From assembly GCA_020137815.1 (NCBI GenBank), contig CM035359.1:6666468-6730467 (forward strand): a stretch of DNA of 64,000 bases. The letters are read 5' to 3'. Made by a program: the position numbers and the translations under genes. The notes beneath the pieces are model-generated. The model had not been told where the DNA came from. It saw nothing but the letters and a program-made list of their open reading frames with translations, and did no database searches. Positions within the stretch are counted from its first letter, which is position 1, and each line of letters opens with the position of its first letter. Origin of the DNA: Hormiphora californensis. Its lineage: Eukaryota; Ctenophora; Tentaculata; Cydippida; Pleurobrachiidae. Shown here one piece after another: positions 39,201 to 49,263 of this stretch.

Positions 39201-39410
39201 GTTACTCTCATCATGACATTCTGAATGTTTGTTGAATGATATTTCAGAGTCAAAAGTGTTGGAATCGTTTGAACCAAATGATGGGAATTCAGAACGAGGC
39301 GTAAAGAATGAGAGTAGGTGAGAATCAGGTCGTAAGGTGACTGGAGTTGATTGACATCGTGATGGTGATCCTCTTGACATCGGGAAAGTGTGATGAGCAT
39401 CTGGTGACAA
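36282..39410 (-). CDS. Reverse transcriptase with PHD-like finger and restriction-like endonuclease (retroelement)
   Basis: An intact 1042-codon ORF. Residues 90-141 form a PHD-type zinc finger (CCxC, CTAC, HPQC, CLAC). Reverse-transcriptase motifs follow: RLIPLEKTDGGTRPIGIGE (about 424-442), LLLDASNAFNRLN (497-509), EGATQGCPSAMAMY (549-562) and the catalytic YADD (583-586). About residue 890 is a CCHC knuckle (CGCG...HALIC). It is followed by RHDHLRDTL and ARMDIV...SFMDVRVFHP, which resembles a PD-(D/E)xK restriction-like endonuclease. This order is like R2-type non-LTR retrotransposons. I cannot name the exact clade. The last 15 codons read into a sequence that also occurs at 31877-32010. 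The ORF is complete and could be active. Confidence 0.85.
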   Translation of the reverse strand: MSPDAHHTFPMSRGSPSRCQSTPVTLRPDSHLLSFFTPRSEFPSFGSNDSNTFDSEISFNKHSECHDESNDSTDECIRNIRNALSIDAVCCECSEKIYFAEFVSCTACSNLIHPQCVTPAQPPTNELSPIPDYSPTLCLACSDVNQGPPPRPQLSQVNCWGDLNAEEVFVKLQALAPLISTWAPNLFEVPFGAVGRGFIDELTRLANLFATSTAAESYALSALVLAPALLLQKPSKKSKVGGHKNLLERRLELWKSGKFDQLFREAAAIQKPLNYQSPSEERCNKRFVDLMRNGQTSEATGWLDSSRHTCGVKSCTDEVLLDLEKKHPPASPISSKYVHSDPPADHQPVTFQGITGESIYKCGLNIKGSGGPSGFDASGVSRILCAKKFKQSSTALCDALSLVAQKLATTEVHGDFLAIFCSSRLIPLEKTDGGTRPIGIGEVFRRIVVKAIIFSQRVAIKVAANCVQLAAGQSGGCEAAIHSLSDRFEEADCEGALLLDASNAFNRLNRGLALHSVDRLCPILAQLFNNLYGAPSPLYVGNQVLMSEEGATQGCPSAMAMYSIGILPLISLADLEDVLQVWYADDGNAAGTISGLHEWYEIITTHGPAFGYHINPDKCVLIAKEHHLEKAQELFGETGVQITTAGARHLGAAIGSTEFKTTFVTNKVSEWVSCLENLVTVAKTHPHLAYSNYVRSLKMKWSYLQRTLPDIGHLFQPMEDILRHKLIPLFVGKHISDIERRILALPVKMGGLALENPVQTANQEYNNSRFATGPLVSLILAEEDCPNNIMDAEMKSGKLKKKCADATDERHATERTDIFAVLDMKTQRAMELCSEPGASSWLTARPLQKLGHELNQVEFVDAIRLRYGFHFPDLIGKCGCGAQNTSDHALICKVGGFDMWRHDHLRDTLADILRYAGFKPVNTEQPMLPCDGFNLPISANIKAEARMDIVCRGLWSDMQASFMDVRVFHPNAPSYLKMPITNLYKQHQNQKKLAYMRRVQEVEQGSFTPLVFSTSGGFAGEVGNPSKGRAGNYGENWPIYKH

Positions 39411-40464
39411 GGGTCACCAGGGATCCTCCTCGGTCCTCAGGCAACAGGGCACGTGACTATGTTTAAGCCACGCGTGCCCAAACAAAAAGACAGAAAAACG
39501 AGAAGAGACGAGAGAGAAACCAAAACACACAGATTTTTTGAAACTGTCACCCCAAAACGACCGCGCATGTGAAATTTATCAATTTCGACGCGCACACCAC
39601 ACGTTAACATGTGATGTGACGCGCAAAAACATTCCGCGCATGAAAAGGGGGGTGACAGTTTCAAAAAATCCGACTTTAGATTTTAACGTTTTCCTTGGCA
39701 TACGTTGCAGGCCCCTTATAATATAATATAAGGGGCCTGGAGGGAATACCGCGCTGGGGGGGAATACATAAACAATCATATCTCCGGTTCCAGATAAGGT
39801 ACAGAAATCGTTTTGGTAGCGTTGGAAAGAGGAAGATAACAGCTTTAAAATGCAACCGGTTTCAGGTCTCTATCTTATCAGGAACAGGAGATATGAACCA
39901 AACTCCGCAAAATCGAGTGCGGTAAAATAAAAAATTCGAGATTTTAATTCAAATTTGAAACAAAGTGTCCCTGCAGGGATCTGTGACGTCACTTTTTGAA
40001 AACAACCCATCTTTGAACGGTTATTGCTCAGCCTCCTGAAGTCCAATTTACTTCTCTCAAAAACAGCAAGGTAGATAATTGTCAGATCTAACAGCTAGTG
40101 AAAGAATCAAGTCAAACGGACTTCAGGGGCCAAAGTTATAAGCACCGCCGTTTTTTCGCTCGCAAAGTTATCTTCGACCCAGCCGGGCCCGTCCTGAGCT
40201 CAGGCCAAACGCGCGCGCGGCATTCCCTTCAGTCCCCTCGTTGCGGGGGTGCGCGCATGAGGGGGCTGCAGCGCATTCCAAACGTTTTCCCGCGGACGAC
40301 GCGTGTGTTTTTGATGAGAGATTTTAGCTAAAATTTAGTCCAATCTGCGCGCCGCGTCCAAGCGGCGTCGTCGCAATATTAATTTATTCGCGCGCTACGT
40401 CTAAATAGCCAACTGCAACGTAACGTATTTAAACTAAATTTATTTCCATAAGGAACCATAATAA
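39411..40464. other. MITEs and palindromes, no gene
   Basis: Contains a MITE (39532-39678), a perfect small palindrome GGCCCCTTATA/TATAAGGGGCC around 39711-39738, and a stretch (39780-40130) whose motif GTCTCTATCTTATCAGGAAC recurs in the MITE at 41203-41428. No coding region recognised. Confidence 0.6.
39532..39678. mobile_element. MITE of the TAAAGTCGGATTTTTTGAA family, copy 1
   Basis: Right end CAAAAAATCCGACTTTA is complete; the left end starts at GATTTTTTGAAACTGTCACC, having lost the first bases. The interior (CACATGTTAACGTGTGGTG type) matches the copy at 62388-62542, in opposite orientation. Confidence 0.8.
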
Positions 40465-41202
40465 AGTTCAAGAGCCTCCAAGAGCGCACCCCATCCAAGA
40501 GAGACCAAAATCAAGAGCACACCACAATCAAGGGTAGGCGGTAAATGTTAACCAGATCTGTGAGAATTTCGCACGTTTTTGCCCATAACTCAGCCATTTC
40601 TCGACCAATTTGCAAAATCTTTGGCTCATTGGAAAGATGACATTGAGATCTCTCAAATGAGCTCAAGAAAATGAAAATTGGCGCAAATTGCGCGGCGTGG
40701 TGGCGAAAACGCGCATTTTTCGCCATGACGCCGCGCATTTTGCGCCGATTTTAGTTTTGTTGGGCTCACTTGAAAGAGCTCAATGTCCTCTTTACAACGC
40801 ACCCAAGATTTTGCAAATTGGTCAAGAAATGACTGAGTTATGGACAAAAACGTGGTTTTGCACGTACGTTTTTTCTCAGATCTGGTTAACATTTACCGCC
40901 TACCACAATCAAGAGAGACCAAAATCAAGAGCACACCACAATCAAGAGAGACCGAATCAAGAGCACACCACAATCAAGAGAGACCAAATCAAGAGCGCAC
41001 CACAATCAAGAGAGCTCCCTATCCAGAAGATACCAGATGTGGTGCGCTCTTGAATTTGGCCTCTCTTGATTGTGGTGTGCTCTTGATTTTGGTCTCTCTT
41101 GATTGTGGTGTGCTCTTGATTTTGGTCTCTCTTGATTGTGGTGCGCTCTTGATTTTGGTCTCTCTTGGATTGGGTGCGCTCTTGGAGGCTCTTGAACTTT
41201 AT
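40465..41202. repeat. Nested foldback with CAAGAGAGACC units
   Basis: Outer arms (AAGTTCAAGAGCCTCCAAGAG at 40466 and CTCTTGGAGGCTCTTGAACTT at about 41180) enclose arrays of a CACCACAATCAAGAGAGACC unit of about 32 bp: one to two copies at the left, four direct copies at 40910-41010 and four inverted copies at 41040-41170. Between them lies an imperfect 330-bp palindrome (GGCGGTAAATGTTAACCAGATCTG at 40537; CAGATCTGGTTAACATTTACCGCC at about 40877). So at least two foldbacks are nested. Confidence 0.85.
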
Positions 41203-41428
41203 TAAAGTCGGATTTTTTGAAACTGTCACCCCCCTGGGTATTTTCAAATTTCGTAAATGACCATAAATCCGGTTCCTGACGAGATAGAGACTTGAAATTT
41301 AGAGGTTACGAAGATCTTGCTAAGTTCTTCCGAACCTCCAAATTTCAAGTCTCTATCTTATCAGGAACCGGAGATATGGCAAATTTTGTTATTTCAGGGG
41401 GGTGACAGTTTCAAAAAATCCGACTTTA
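41203..41428. mobile_element. MITE of the TAAAGTCGGATTTTTTGAA family, copy 2
   Basis: 226 bp with perfect ends TAAAGTCGGATTTTTTGAAA / TTTCAAAAAATCCGACTTTA. The interior is different from copies 1 and 3, so termini are shared by elements with unrelated cores, as expected when one transposase moves several MITEs. It sits directly against the foldback to its left. Confidence 0.85.
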
Positions 41429-41694
41429 TGGTTCCTTATTTTTATTTCGAGCCTTTTTTTTTTAAAAAATGGAGTAAACTTTGCATTTTAATTTTGGAAA
41501 CCAATTGAAAAGCGCTGCCTTATCCCGCGGGGGCCCGCAGCGCTTGCCAAGGAAATCAATCAAAATTTTCATTTTTAAACGGCCAGCGTTAAAATCTGGG
41601 TGTTTCGTGAGTGCTGACAAACGGTTTTTTAGGGTTAGGGTTGGGGTTTGAGTTGGGTTAGGCCTTGACATTTCCTACCAGATAAACTTTGAAT

Positions 41695-41890
41695 TAAGAG
41701 TTTATACGTCGCTAAGTAGCGGCGCTTACCACACAAGAGAATGAAATCACCATTCTCTTACTCTTAATATCTCTTACACGAAAATAAGAGTTATTTTGGA
41801 AATCAGTCAGCACCTGTCGCTTACTCCAGTAAGCGATTGCGAAATCAATCAGCACCTGCTAACTTCAGTAAGAGTCGTATGATATCCCTC
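41695..41890. repeat. 196-bp dispersed repeat, copy 1
   Basis: Starts TAAGAGTTTATACGTCGCTA, ends AGAGTCGTATGATATCCCTC. A copy of identical length is at 53854-54049. Here it runs straight into the reverse-transcriptase ORF, which uses its end as the first 17 codons. It may be the 5' end of that retroelement. Confidence 0.9.
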
Positions 41891-43510
41891 TATGGTTACG
41901 TTATGGAGTTCAGTGCTAGTGAGATTTACGATGTTTTGTCTAAGCTTAATGCTCGCAAAGCTGCAGGCCCTGACGACATTCATAGCGTTATCTATAAGGA
42001 ATGTGCTGGTCCCTTGGCGCATCCCCTCTCGATACTTTATAACCAGGCATACAATAGTTCTGCTCTTCCTAACATCTGGAAAGCTGCTAATGTGGTGCCT
42101 GTACATAAGTCGGGGGACACCAAGGATGTGCGCAATTACAGACCTATATCGCTTACTTGTATCATTATGAAGATCCTAGAGAGATTGATTTATAACCGTT
42201 TACTTAGCGTTTGTATTAGTAAGCTTGACAGTAGACAGCATGGCTTCCTACCTGGTAGGTCGTGTCTGACTCAACTCGTCCTGTTCCTCGATGATTTGAT
42301 TTCTAATGATAATGAGAGAGTTGCTACCGATATTATATATTTTGATTTCTCCAAGGCGTTTGACTCAGTTAATCACGACTTGATTCTGAGTAAAATCCGT
42401 AATAGATTTGGTATTGATGGCAAACTTCTGGGATTAATCAGGGTGTATCTTATGGGTAGAACTCAAAGAGTGGTTGTAGGAGGGTGTTTTTCTTCTTTTC
42501 TCTCTGTTCTTAGTGGTGTTCCCCAGGGTAGTTTGCTAGGGCCGCTTCTATTTGTTATGTTTATTGACGACATCACTGAGTGCCTCGTAGGTAACACCAA
42601 AATGCTGTTGTATGCAGATGACCTGAAAGTATGGAGTAAGGTTGCCTGCCTGCAGGAACACTTGGACTTGCAGTTCACAGTAGATTGTCTACAATCTTGG
42701 GCAGTTGCCAATAAGATGGTGTTTCACCCGGGTAAGTGTAAGGTAGTCTCTACCCGAACGAGCTATTGGGTTGCCACTTGGAGTCAGCTACCTTTCTATC
42801 TTTACTCCTACAAACTTGCCGGAGTTGTGCTCGATAATGTGGATATTCAGCGAGATCTTGGTATCTATGTATGCCGGGATCTCGACTGGAGGTACCATTG
42901 TCAGTACATTCTTGGTAAGTTTACTGACAGATTTAACTTATTACGTAGAACTATGTATATGATTGTAAACCCACACCAAAAACGTACCCTCTATGTTACC
43001 CTGGTGCGCTCATTTCTTGAGCACTGCTCTCCAATCTGGACCCCACACCACGTGGGTGTTCTCAATGATCTGGAGGCTGCTCAAAAAAGATGCATTAAGT
43101 GGGTGTATGGTGTTAGCCCCCTTGATAGTTGGAGTGAGCGTGATTATTACGATAAACTAGTGACTCTTCGTATTTTACCCATTCGTGAGCAATTTTATTT
43201 CAACGATATGAAACTTTTATTCAAGATTATCCATGGCCTAGCTCCGTACGGCCTCCCGGGTTATATTTGTTATATTCTCCCTACGGATTACTCATACAGG
43301 TCTAGACTGAATAAAGATATTGTTGACGGGGTCGATACTACAACTATCAAGTGTACTGTTGACCCTTGCACCAGTACTTTCCGTAACAGTTTTTTCTACC
43401 GATCTGTTAAAGCATGGAATTCTATCCCATATGAGATTAGACAAGCTACTTCGTATGATAGCTTTTGTTTACGTTTCAAATGCCACATTTTCAACTCTCT
43501 TGGTGACTAG
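41837..43510 (+). CDS. Non-LTR reverse transcriptase ORF, probably lacking its endonuclease
   Basis: A 557-codon ORF. Motifs: LNARKAAGPDDIHSVIYKE, NYRPISLTCIIMKILERLI, HGFLPGRSC, the first catalytic Asp in YFDFSKAFDSVNHD (Asp170), SGVPQGSLLGPLLF, the catalytic YADD (259-262), and the C-terminal part VRSFLEHCSPIWTPHHVGVL, EAAQKRCIKWVYG, FFYRSVKAWNSIP. This is the polymerase half of a CR1/jockey-type non-LTR ORF2. The apurinic endonuclease that normally precedes is absent; the ORF starts in a dispersed repeat. It is therefore 5'-truncated or rearranged, though the rest is intact. Confidence 0.85.
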   Translation: MRNQSAPANFSKSRMISLYGYVMEFSASEIYDVLSKLNARKAAGPDDIHSVIYKECAGPLAHPLSILYNQAYNSSALPNIWKAANVVPVHKSGDTKDVRNYRPISLTCIIMKILERLIYNRLLSVCISKLDSRQHGFLPGRSCLTQLVLFLDDLISNDNERVATDIIYFDFSKAFDSVNHDLILSKIRNRFGIDGKLLGLIRVYLMGRTQRVVVGGCFSSFLSVLSGVPQGSLLGPLLFVMFIDDITECLVGNTKMLLYADDLKVWSKVACLQEHLDLQFTVDCLQSWAVANKMVFHPGKCKVVSTRTSYWVATWSQLPFYLYSYKLAGVVLDNVDIQRDLGIYVCRDLDWRYHCQYILGKFTDRFNLLRRTMYMIVNPHQKRTLYVTLVRSFLEHCSPIWTPHHVGVLNDLEAAQKRCIKWVYGVSPLDSWSERDYYDKLVTLRILPIREQFYFNDMKLLFKIIHGLAPYGLPGYICYILPTDYSYRSRLNKDIVDGVDTTTIKCTVDPCTSTFRNSFFYRSVKAWNSIPYEIRQATSYDSFCLRFKCHIFNSLGD

Positions 43511-43887
43511 GTTTAATTTCTATTTACCCCCCCCCCCCTATGTTACTTCCTCCTTATACATGCGCTCAGTGGTTTTTGACCTCTACCTGTATCCTGCTGG
43601 CATACCGGCTGCAACACATCTTCGTCAACTCGTCAACTCACCTCGCCTGCCCAACTCTTCGGTGTACACGATGGCAGTGTTTGGGAGGCAGCACGGGCTG
43701 AGAGATTTTTCATGGACTTGTGTTTCTGTGTGTATTTTACAAAATTACCGTATAGTAATTTTAATAGACTCTGTTAAGGTGTGTCCTGAGGGTGCCGCCT
43801 GTAACCGCGGGTTTTTACCCTGTTGGTGGAGCCCTATGAGCTCGTTATGATTTATAAATTTTCCCGTTTTAACTTTTTCACAATAAA
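43511..43887. other. 3' flank of the reverse transcriptase
   Basis: Starts with a C run (43531-43539). Possibly the 3' UTR of the retroelement. No gene; the frame across 43320-43850 is a shadow. Confidence 0.4.
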
Positions 43888-45345
43888 TGTGTCTTCAATG
43901 TGTCCACAATGTGTCTTCAATCTGTCCACAATGTGTCTTCAATGTGTTCACAATGTGTCTTCAATCTGTCCACAATGTGTCCTCAATCTGTCCACGATGT
44001 GTCCAAAATGTGTCTTCAATCTGTCCACAATGTGTGCTCACGATGTGTCCACAATGTGTCTTCAATGTGTCTTCAATGTTTTCTATCACAATGGGTCTTC
44101 AATGAGTCCTCTTGTGTCTTCAATGTGTCTTCAATGTGTCCACAATGTGTCTTCAATGTGTTCACAATATGTCTTCAATGTGTCCACAATGCGTCTTCAA
44201 TGTGTCCACAATGTGTCTTCAATGTGTCCTCTTGTGTCCTCAATGTGTCCATAATGTGTCTTCAATGTGTTCACAATGTGTCTTCAATGTGTTCATAATA
44301 TGTTCTCAATGTGTCCACAATGTGTCTTCAATGTGTCCACAATGTGTCTTAAATGTGTCCACAATGTGTCTTCAATGTGTCCTCTTGTATCCTCAATGTG
44401 TCCACAATGTGTCTTCAATGTGTCCACAATGTGTCTCCAATGTGTCTTCAATTTGTCCTCAATCTGTCCACGATGTGTCCAAAATGTGTCTTCAATCTGT
44501 CCACAATGTGTCCATAATGTGTCTTCAATGTGTCCTCAATCTGTCCACAATGTGTTCAAAATGTGTCTTCAATCTGTCCACAATGTGTCCATAATGTGTC
44601 TTCAATGTGTCCTCAATCTGTCCACAATGTGTTCAAAATGTGTCCTCAATCTATCCACAATGTGTCCACAATGTGTCTTCAATGTGACCTCAATGTGTCT
44701 TCCATGTGTTCACAATGTGTCCTCAATCTGTCCACGATGTGTCCACAATGTGTCTTCAATTTGTGCCCACGATGTGTCTTCAATGTGTTCACAATGTGTC
44801 CCCAATGTGTCTTCAATTTGTGCCCACGATGTGTCTTCAGTGTGTCCACGATGTGTCCACAATGTGTCTTCAATGTGTCCACAATGTGTCTTCAATGTGT
44901 CTTCAATGTGTCTTCAATGTGTTCACAATGTGTCTTCAATGTGTCTTCAATGTGTCTTCAATGTGTTCACAATGTGTCCACAATGTGTCTTCAATTGGTG
45001 CCCACGATGTGTCTTCAATGTGTCCACAATGTGTCTTCAATGTGTCCACAATGTGTCTTCAATGTGTCCACAATGTGTCTTCAATGTGTCCACAATGTGT
45101 CTTCAATGTGTCCACAATGTGTCTTCAATGTGTTCACAATGTGTCCACAATGTGTCTTCAATGTGTCCACAATGTGTCTTCAATGTGTCCACAATGTGTC
45201 TTCAATGTGTCCACAATGTGTCTTCAATGTGTTTACAATGTGTTTTACAATGTGTGCCCACGATGTGTCTTCAATGTGTCCACAATGTGTCTTCAATGTG
45301 TCCTCAATGTGTCCACAATTTGTCCACAATTTGTCCTCAATGTGT
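43888..45345. repeat. 1.45-kb minisatellite of AATGTGTCTTC / AATGTGTCCAC units
   Basis: About 1450 bp made of 12-bp half-units, AATGTGTCTTCA and ATGTGTCCACA, usually alternating as a roughly 24-bp unit, with variants (AATCTGTCC, GATGTGTCC, TTTGTGCCCACG). Higher-order repeats of about 90-100 bp can be seen near 44470-44650 and 44740-44860. The array is stop-free in several frames, so Cys/Val/Ser-rich ORFs up to 388 codons appear; they are by-products. It ends in AACCCTAACCCTAAC-like sequence (45385-45395). Confidence 0.95.
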
Positions 45346-45703
45346 GCTCTTAAACGAAAACCTGACCCTAATCTCAACCCTAACCCTAACTCATACCTCA
45401 AACGCAAATAAACACCCTAACACTTCCAAATGAAGTTATAGAGGCATAGCAAACTCTCGTTCCGGCCTCATAGGGCAAAGTTTGGTACATACACACAAGT
45501 CGTTGAGGAAAGACCAAAATAAAACGAAGAAAATGAATTTATTTGAAAAGAAAGCAAAACGAATCAGTCCCCAAACTATAGAACCATCATTTTTCACCTT
45601 CAATGTTTACTGCATTAGGCTACTCGACCAGTAGCAACATTCAGCTGTAGCTAATCCAGTAATCACTAATCAGCTGTAGCTAATCCAGTAATCAGTAATG
45701 TAA
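45346..45703. other. 3' flank of the tubulin gene
   Basis: Probable 3' UTR and downstream region of the minus-strand tubulin. A short duplication, ATCAGCTGTAGCTAATCCAG, occurs at about 45641 and 45667. No other gene. Confidence 0.45.
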
Positions 45704-48700
45704 TCAGTAACTATCCTCGTCATCGATATTACCTTCAGATGTTAGCTCCTCGTACTCCTAAGAAATGGTGTGTTCGAGTAAGACAATTGTGGTTTACAGT
45801 GTAACATTGGCAACTATTTAGAATAGTGGGGTGCTGCGTGGAGTAAGTGCAGTATATTAACTGTTAGAGCTTGCAGCAGGAACCGACCGAATCGTGAAAT
45901 ACTGGTCACTGATTGGTATTTGGTTGATAACCAGTCACGTGACCTAAATAACGAGTTCTAATTGGTTGGTTAGAGCTTGCAGTTAATGTACCTGGATAAG
46001 ATCCTGGATGCTTCCAAGTGCGACATCAAACTCCGACTCCTCAAGTCCCTCGCCCACATACCTGAAACGCAGTAGTGTGGGTACTGTGTGCGAGTGTTCT
46101 GTGTATCTAATGGAGATAATAGGGCAGGGTATCATGGGAAGCTGGGTCTATTTGAACTTAGTTCGCCAGAAAGGTGACCCATTTTGTGCTTACTCCAGAC
46201 TTATTCATTTCCAACACTTTTGAGTTGAAGGCGAATAGTTTACAGATACTTGCTGTATTTGAAGACTATACTTTATACTGCGGATCACGGACACAGCTGC
46301 GACTCAACAAAGCTGTGACAGAATTGAAGGAATATTACTAACCAGTGCACGAAGGCTCGTTTCCGGAACATTCTCTGGAACTTCTCAATCAATCTCTGCC
46401 AGGGTTGTTGCACGGCAGTGCTATTGCTCAGCATGACACAACTTCTGCTGACCTCTGCCATATCGTCATCGGGGAACACACGAGGCTTGTTACTATTCAA
46501 ACCAACCTAAAATAGAATTAGAAGAGGCTTGTTACTTTGATAAGTCACAACCTAAAAGTAGAATTCGGATTTTGTTGCAGTCGGACCCCGGTTTACTGGG
46601 ATTCTCGGGGAAAAGGCTTTCGCCTTGGTGACATAGACACCTGGCGCGACCGAGATTGAGCTCGGGGGTCGCGCAAGGTGTCTATGTCACCAAGCTTTCG
46701 CCTGGTAAATCGGGGTTCCGGTATATCGGGGCCCGGTGAATGGCCCTTCCGCCTACGTACGAACACCGAAAATAAGTAAGCCCAATTGTCTCATGATTCG
46801 TGTGCCAACACAACACTATACTGGTACACCCGTACAGTCGTGTTCCTCTCACCCACACGGGGACCATATGATGACTTGATGATTCGTGAAAGTACCTTGA
46901 ATCCGGTAGGCATCCAATCAACGAAATGTGTGTCTTTCCTTGTTTTTATGTTGGTGATCGCTTTGTTGATGTCACTTGAGCTACCCTGCTCGAAGTCACC
47001 TCGGAACAACAAACAACACGACATGTAGAGACCCTGCCTGGAAATATTATTATAGTTATAGTACAGCTTCCACCGTTAGAAAACAATTGTTTTCGAAGAC
47101 TTGACTTCGAGATTCGACCTTATAATACTGATAGCGGTCGTGACATCTCTAAACCAATAATTGATAGACCAAGATTCTAGGGGTCCGTATAAAGCCCCCG
47201 CGGTATAGTCACACTTACTTGACATTACATTTTACAAACTGTAAGCCTCCGCGGTATAGTTTATTAGATCACTTACTTGACATTACATTTTACAAACTGG
47301 CTCTTCTCCTCAAAGACCTCGCTTACAACTTGACTTGTGTTGTAGCTGGTGTGGGCGATCCGCTCCTTGCTGATTAGTGGGGCCATACTCACAATTGGGA
47401 ACCGCACAGACGGGAAGGGAACCTAGGGAGAAACATGTGTGTAATTGTCTTCCACGAGGGACAGAGCGAGAGAATTAATGCATTTGATCATTGAATATTA
47501 AGTGTCTGCGATGGAAATATGACGATATGTTAGATCACTATGTTAGTTTATGGATGTCCATTGTCCTTGCCCCGTGAACTTTGAAGCTTCTGATACAGGC
47601 CCTAATATTGGATTTATAAAGTGCATCACGTGTTGTACGATCTTACCAGGTTGGTTTGGAACTCGTTCAGATCGACATTGAGGGAGCCATCGAATCGTAA
47701 ACTACCAGTGAAACTACTAACAGCCTGTAAACATTAAGTTATTGCCTAATGAGATATAGTAATTTCTTCAAAATCACCCCAATGATTCAACAAGGGTACG
47801 CCACCCAACTATAAAAATCACTCCACTAAAATTGCTCTACCACAATATTGTCCTTATTTGAACGACAACATGCAATAATATTGCTTACCTGAGCGACAAG
47901 TCTGTTAAGATTGTAATAGTTAGGCCACTCTACATCAAGTTTCTCCCGGCACAGGTCGAATACTGCTTCATTGTCCATCATAAAACAGACATCGTTTAGG
48001 TGCGGTGTCAAAATGGAGTTGTACGGTTCAACAATGGACGTGGACACCTGCAGTAGTTGACATGAGTTGTGGTGCGGATCAGCTGCATGGATGTGACATG
48101 CTAACGCAGTAAAGCAGCAAGCGCGACGAGAGCAGATCATGATCATGCGTTTCAAGGTACATGGTTCTGAAATTTGTGATACAATTAATTGAATTATTCT
48201 AACGAACTAACGGCGGGCGAAGGGTAAATGGCGAACTCAAGTTTGCACTTTTTCCCCAGCGAATCCTGGATCCGTTCCACTAAAAGCGAGGAAAACCCGG
48301 AGCCGGTTCCACCACCGTATGATCGGAAGAGCAGGATACCCTGGAGGCTGTCGCAGTTCTCAGCGAGACGACGGTATTTTGATTCAGCATTTTCGATGTG
48401 ACTCCGACCGATGGAGTAGTAACCACGTGCATAGTTATCAGAGGAATCCTCTTTACCTGAATTATAGATATGACGATATGTGTTAGCATGTTCTTTTGAA
48501 TCACCCCCTGCAGTTCTATGGTAGTATATGACCCCTATTATAATAGTTATCAAACTTACCTCTTGACTATTCACTAACTAACTAACAACTATAATATAAC
48601 TCTACTAGAGTTACTCTAGACGTGTGATCATGAATTCAACACTGTACAACTTCATCAGCTATTATACCGCTATAGTTACACCTGATCACCGCTACAATTA

Positions 48701-49263
48701 CCACTATAGTTGCCCTAGTTACCACTATAGTTACCCCTAGTTACCACTATAGTTACCACTAGTTACCTGTGACCATGAATTCAGGATTATATAGCTTCTT
48801 GAACTCTCCCTGCCGTATGGTATCAATCACAGTAGGTTCAAAGTCGACAAAGAGAGACCGGGGCACGTAGTGGCCTTTGGACGTCTCAGAGAATAGAGAT
48901 AACATGTTGGATTTTTCATCTGGAAATACAGAGAAAACAATTACTGACAAGTAGTATGGAAGTTGTGTTGGCGTAGCTTATAGAAGTGATGAATTTGAGT
49001 AACAAATTTATCGCGAAAAAAACGGTTTTGGTGAAAAAAATGTTGATATTGTACCAAATATACATGACTATCAGTTGGGTAACCATGACAGAAGCCAATT
49101 AAATCACACACCTGGTTCACTGCACATGACTATACCTACCATCAGCGGCATTAAGTTGATACCCATCGCTAGTTAGACCATGTTCCATCAAGTACAGCTC
49201 CCAGCACGTGCTTCCTATCTGAACTCCCGCCTGGCCCACATGAAGCGATATAACCTCTCTCAT
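45704..49263 (-). CDS. Divergent alpha-tubulin
   Basis: Ten exons on the minus strand: 49140-49263, 48767-48919, 48212-48456, 47889-48047, 47647-47724, 47277-47422, 46896-47037, 46343-46506, 45992-46061, 45704-45757. All have GT..AG borders and phases agree, giving 444 residues (usual alpha-tubulin about 450). The protein starts [18 protein letters not shown]. It has the GTP-binding loop [24 protein letters not shown], the T7 loop [15 protein letters not shown] with the alpha-type catalytic Glu, VDWMPTGFK and KRAFVHWYVGEG, and ends in an acidic tail with terminal Tyr (DDEDSY), so detyrosination is possible. It forms alpha/beta dimers in microtubules. It is clearly diverged: the loop with the acetylated Lys40 is replaced by DEKSNMLSL, and there are many substitutions ([19 protein letters not shown]). 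A tissue-specific, e.g. sperm or ciliary, isotype is one possibility; this is inference. Confidence 0.93.
46578..46735. mobile_element. MITE-like hairpin in tubulin intron 7
   Basis: Begins CAGTCGGACCCCGGTTTACT and ends with inverted-type matches (CCTGGTAAATCGGGGTTCCG). Inside, TTGGTGACATAGACACCTGG (about 46626) is inverted at GGTGTCTATGTCACCAA (about 46677), with GGTCGCGC/GCGCGACC next to the loop. Lies entirely in the intron between the exons at 46896 and 46506. Ends recall the pogo-like MITE at 7363 and a possible relative near 63550. Confidence 0.7.
47216..47301. repeat. Partial duplication of tubulin exon 6 end
   Basis: The exon 6 3' end with its donor (plus-strand ACTTACTTGACATTACATTTT, then ACAAACTG) is repeated about 58 bp away at 47214-47241, together with CCGCGGTATAGT. 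The second copy lies in the intron and provides an extra potential donor site. Confidence 0.75.

Noticed and set aside
43888-45345. CRISPR-like array
   Set aside because: Units are contiguous with no unique spacers, and the DNA is eukaryotic. The same holds for 51083-51172.
45385-45415. Telomeric CCCTAA repeat
   Set aside because: Only two or three imperfect units at the edge of a minisatellite; also scattered near 31480-31540. Too short for an interstitial telomere.
43823-45433. Cys-rich repeat proteins up to 388 codons
   Set aside because: Minisatellite without stop codons in several frames; not selected coding sequence as far as can be seen.
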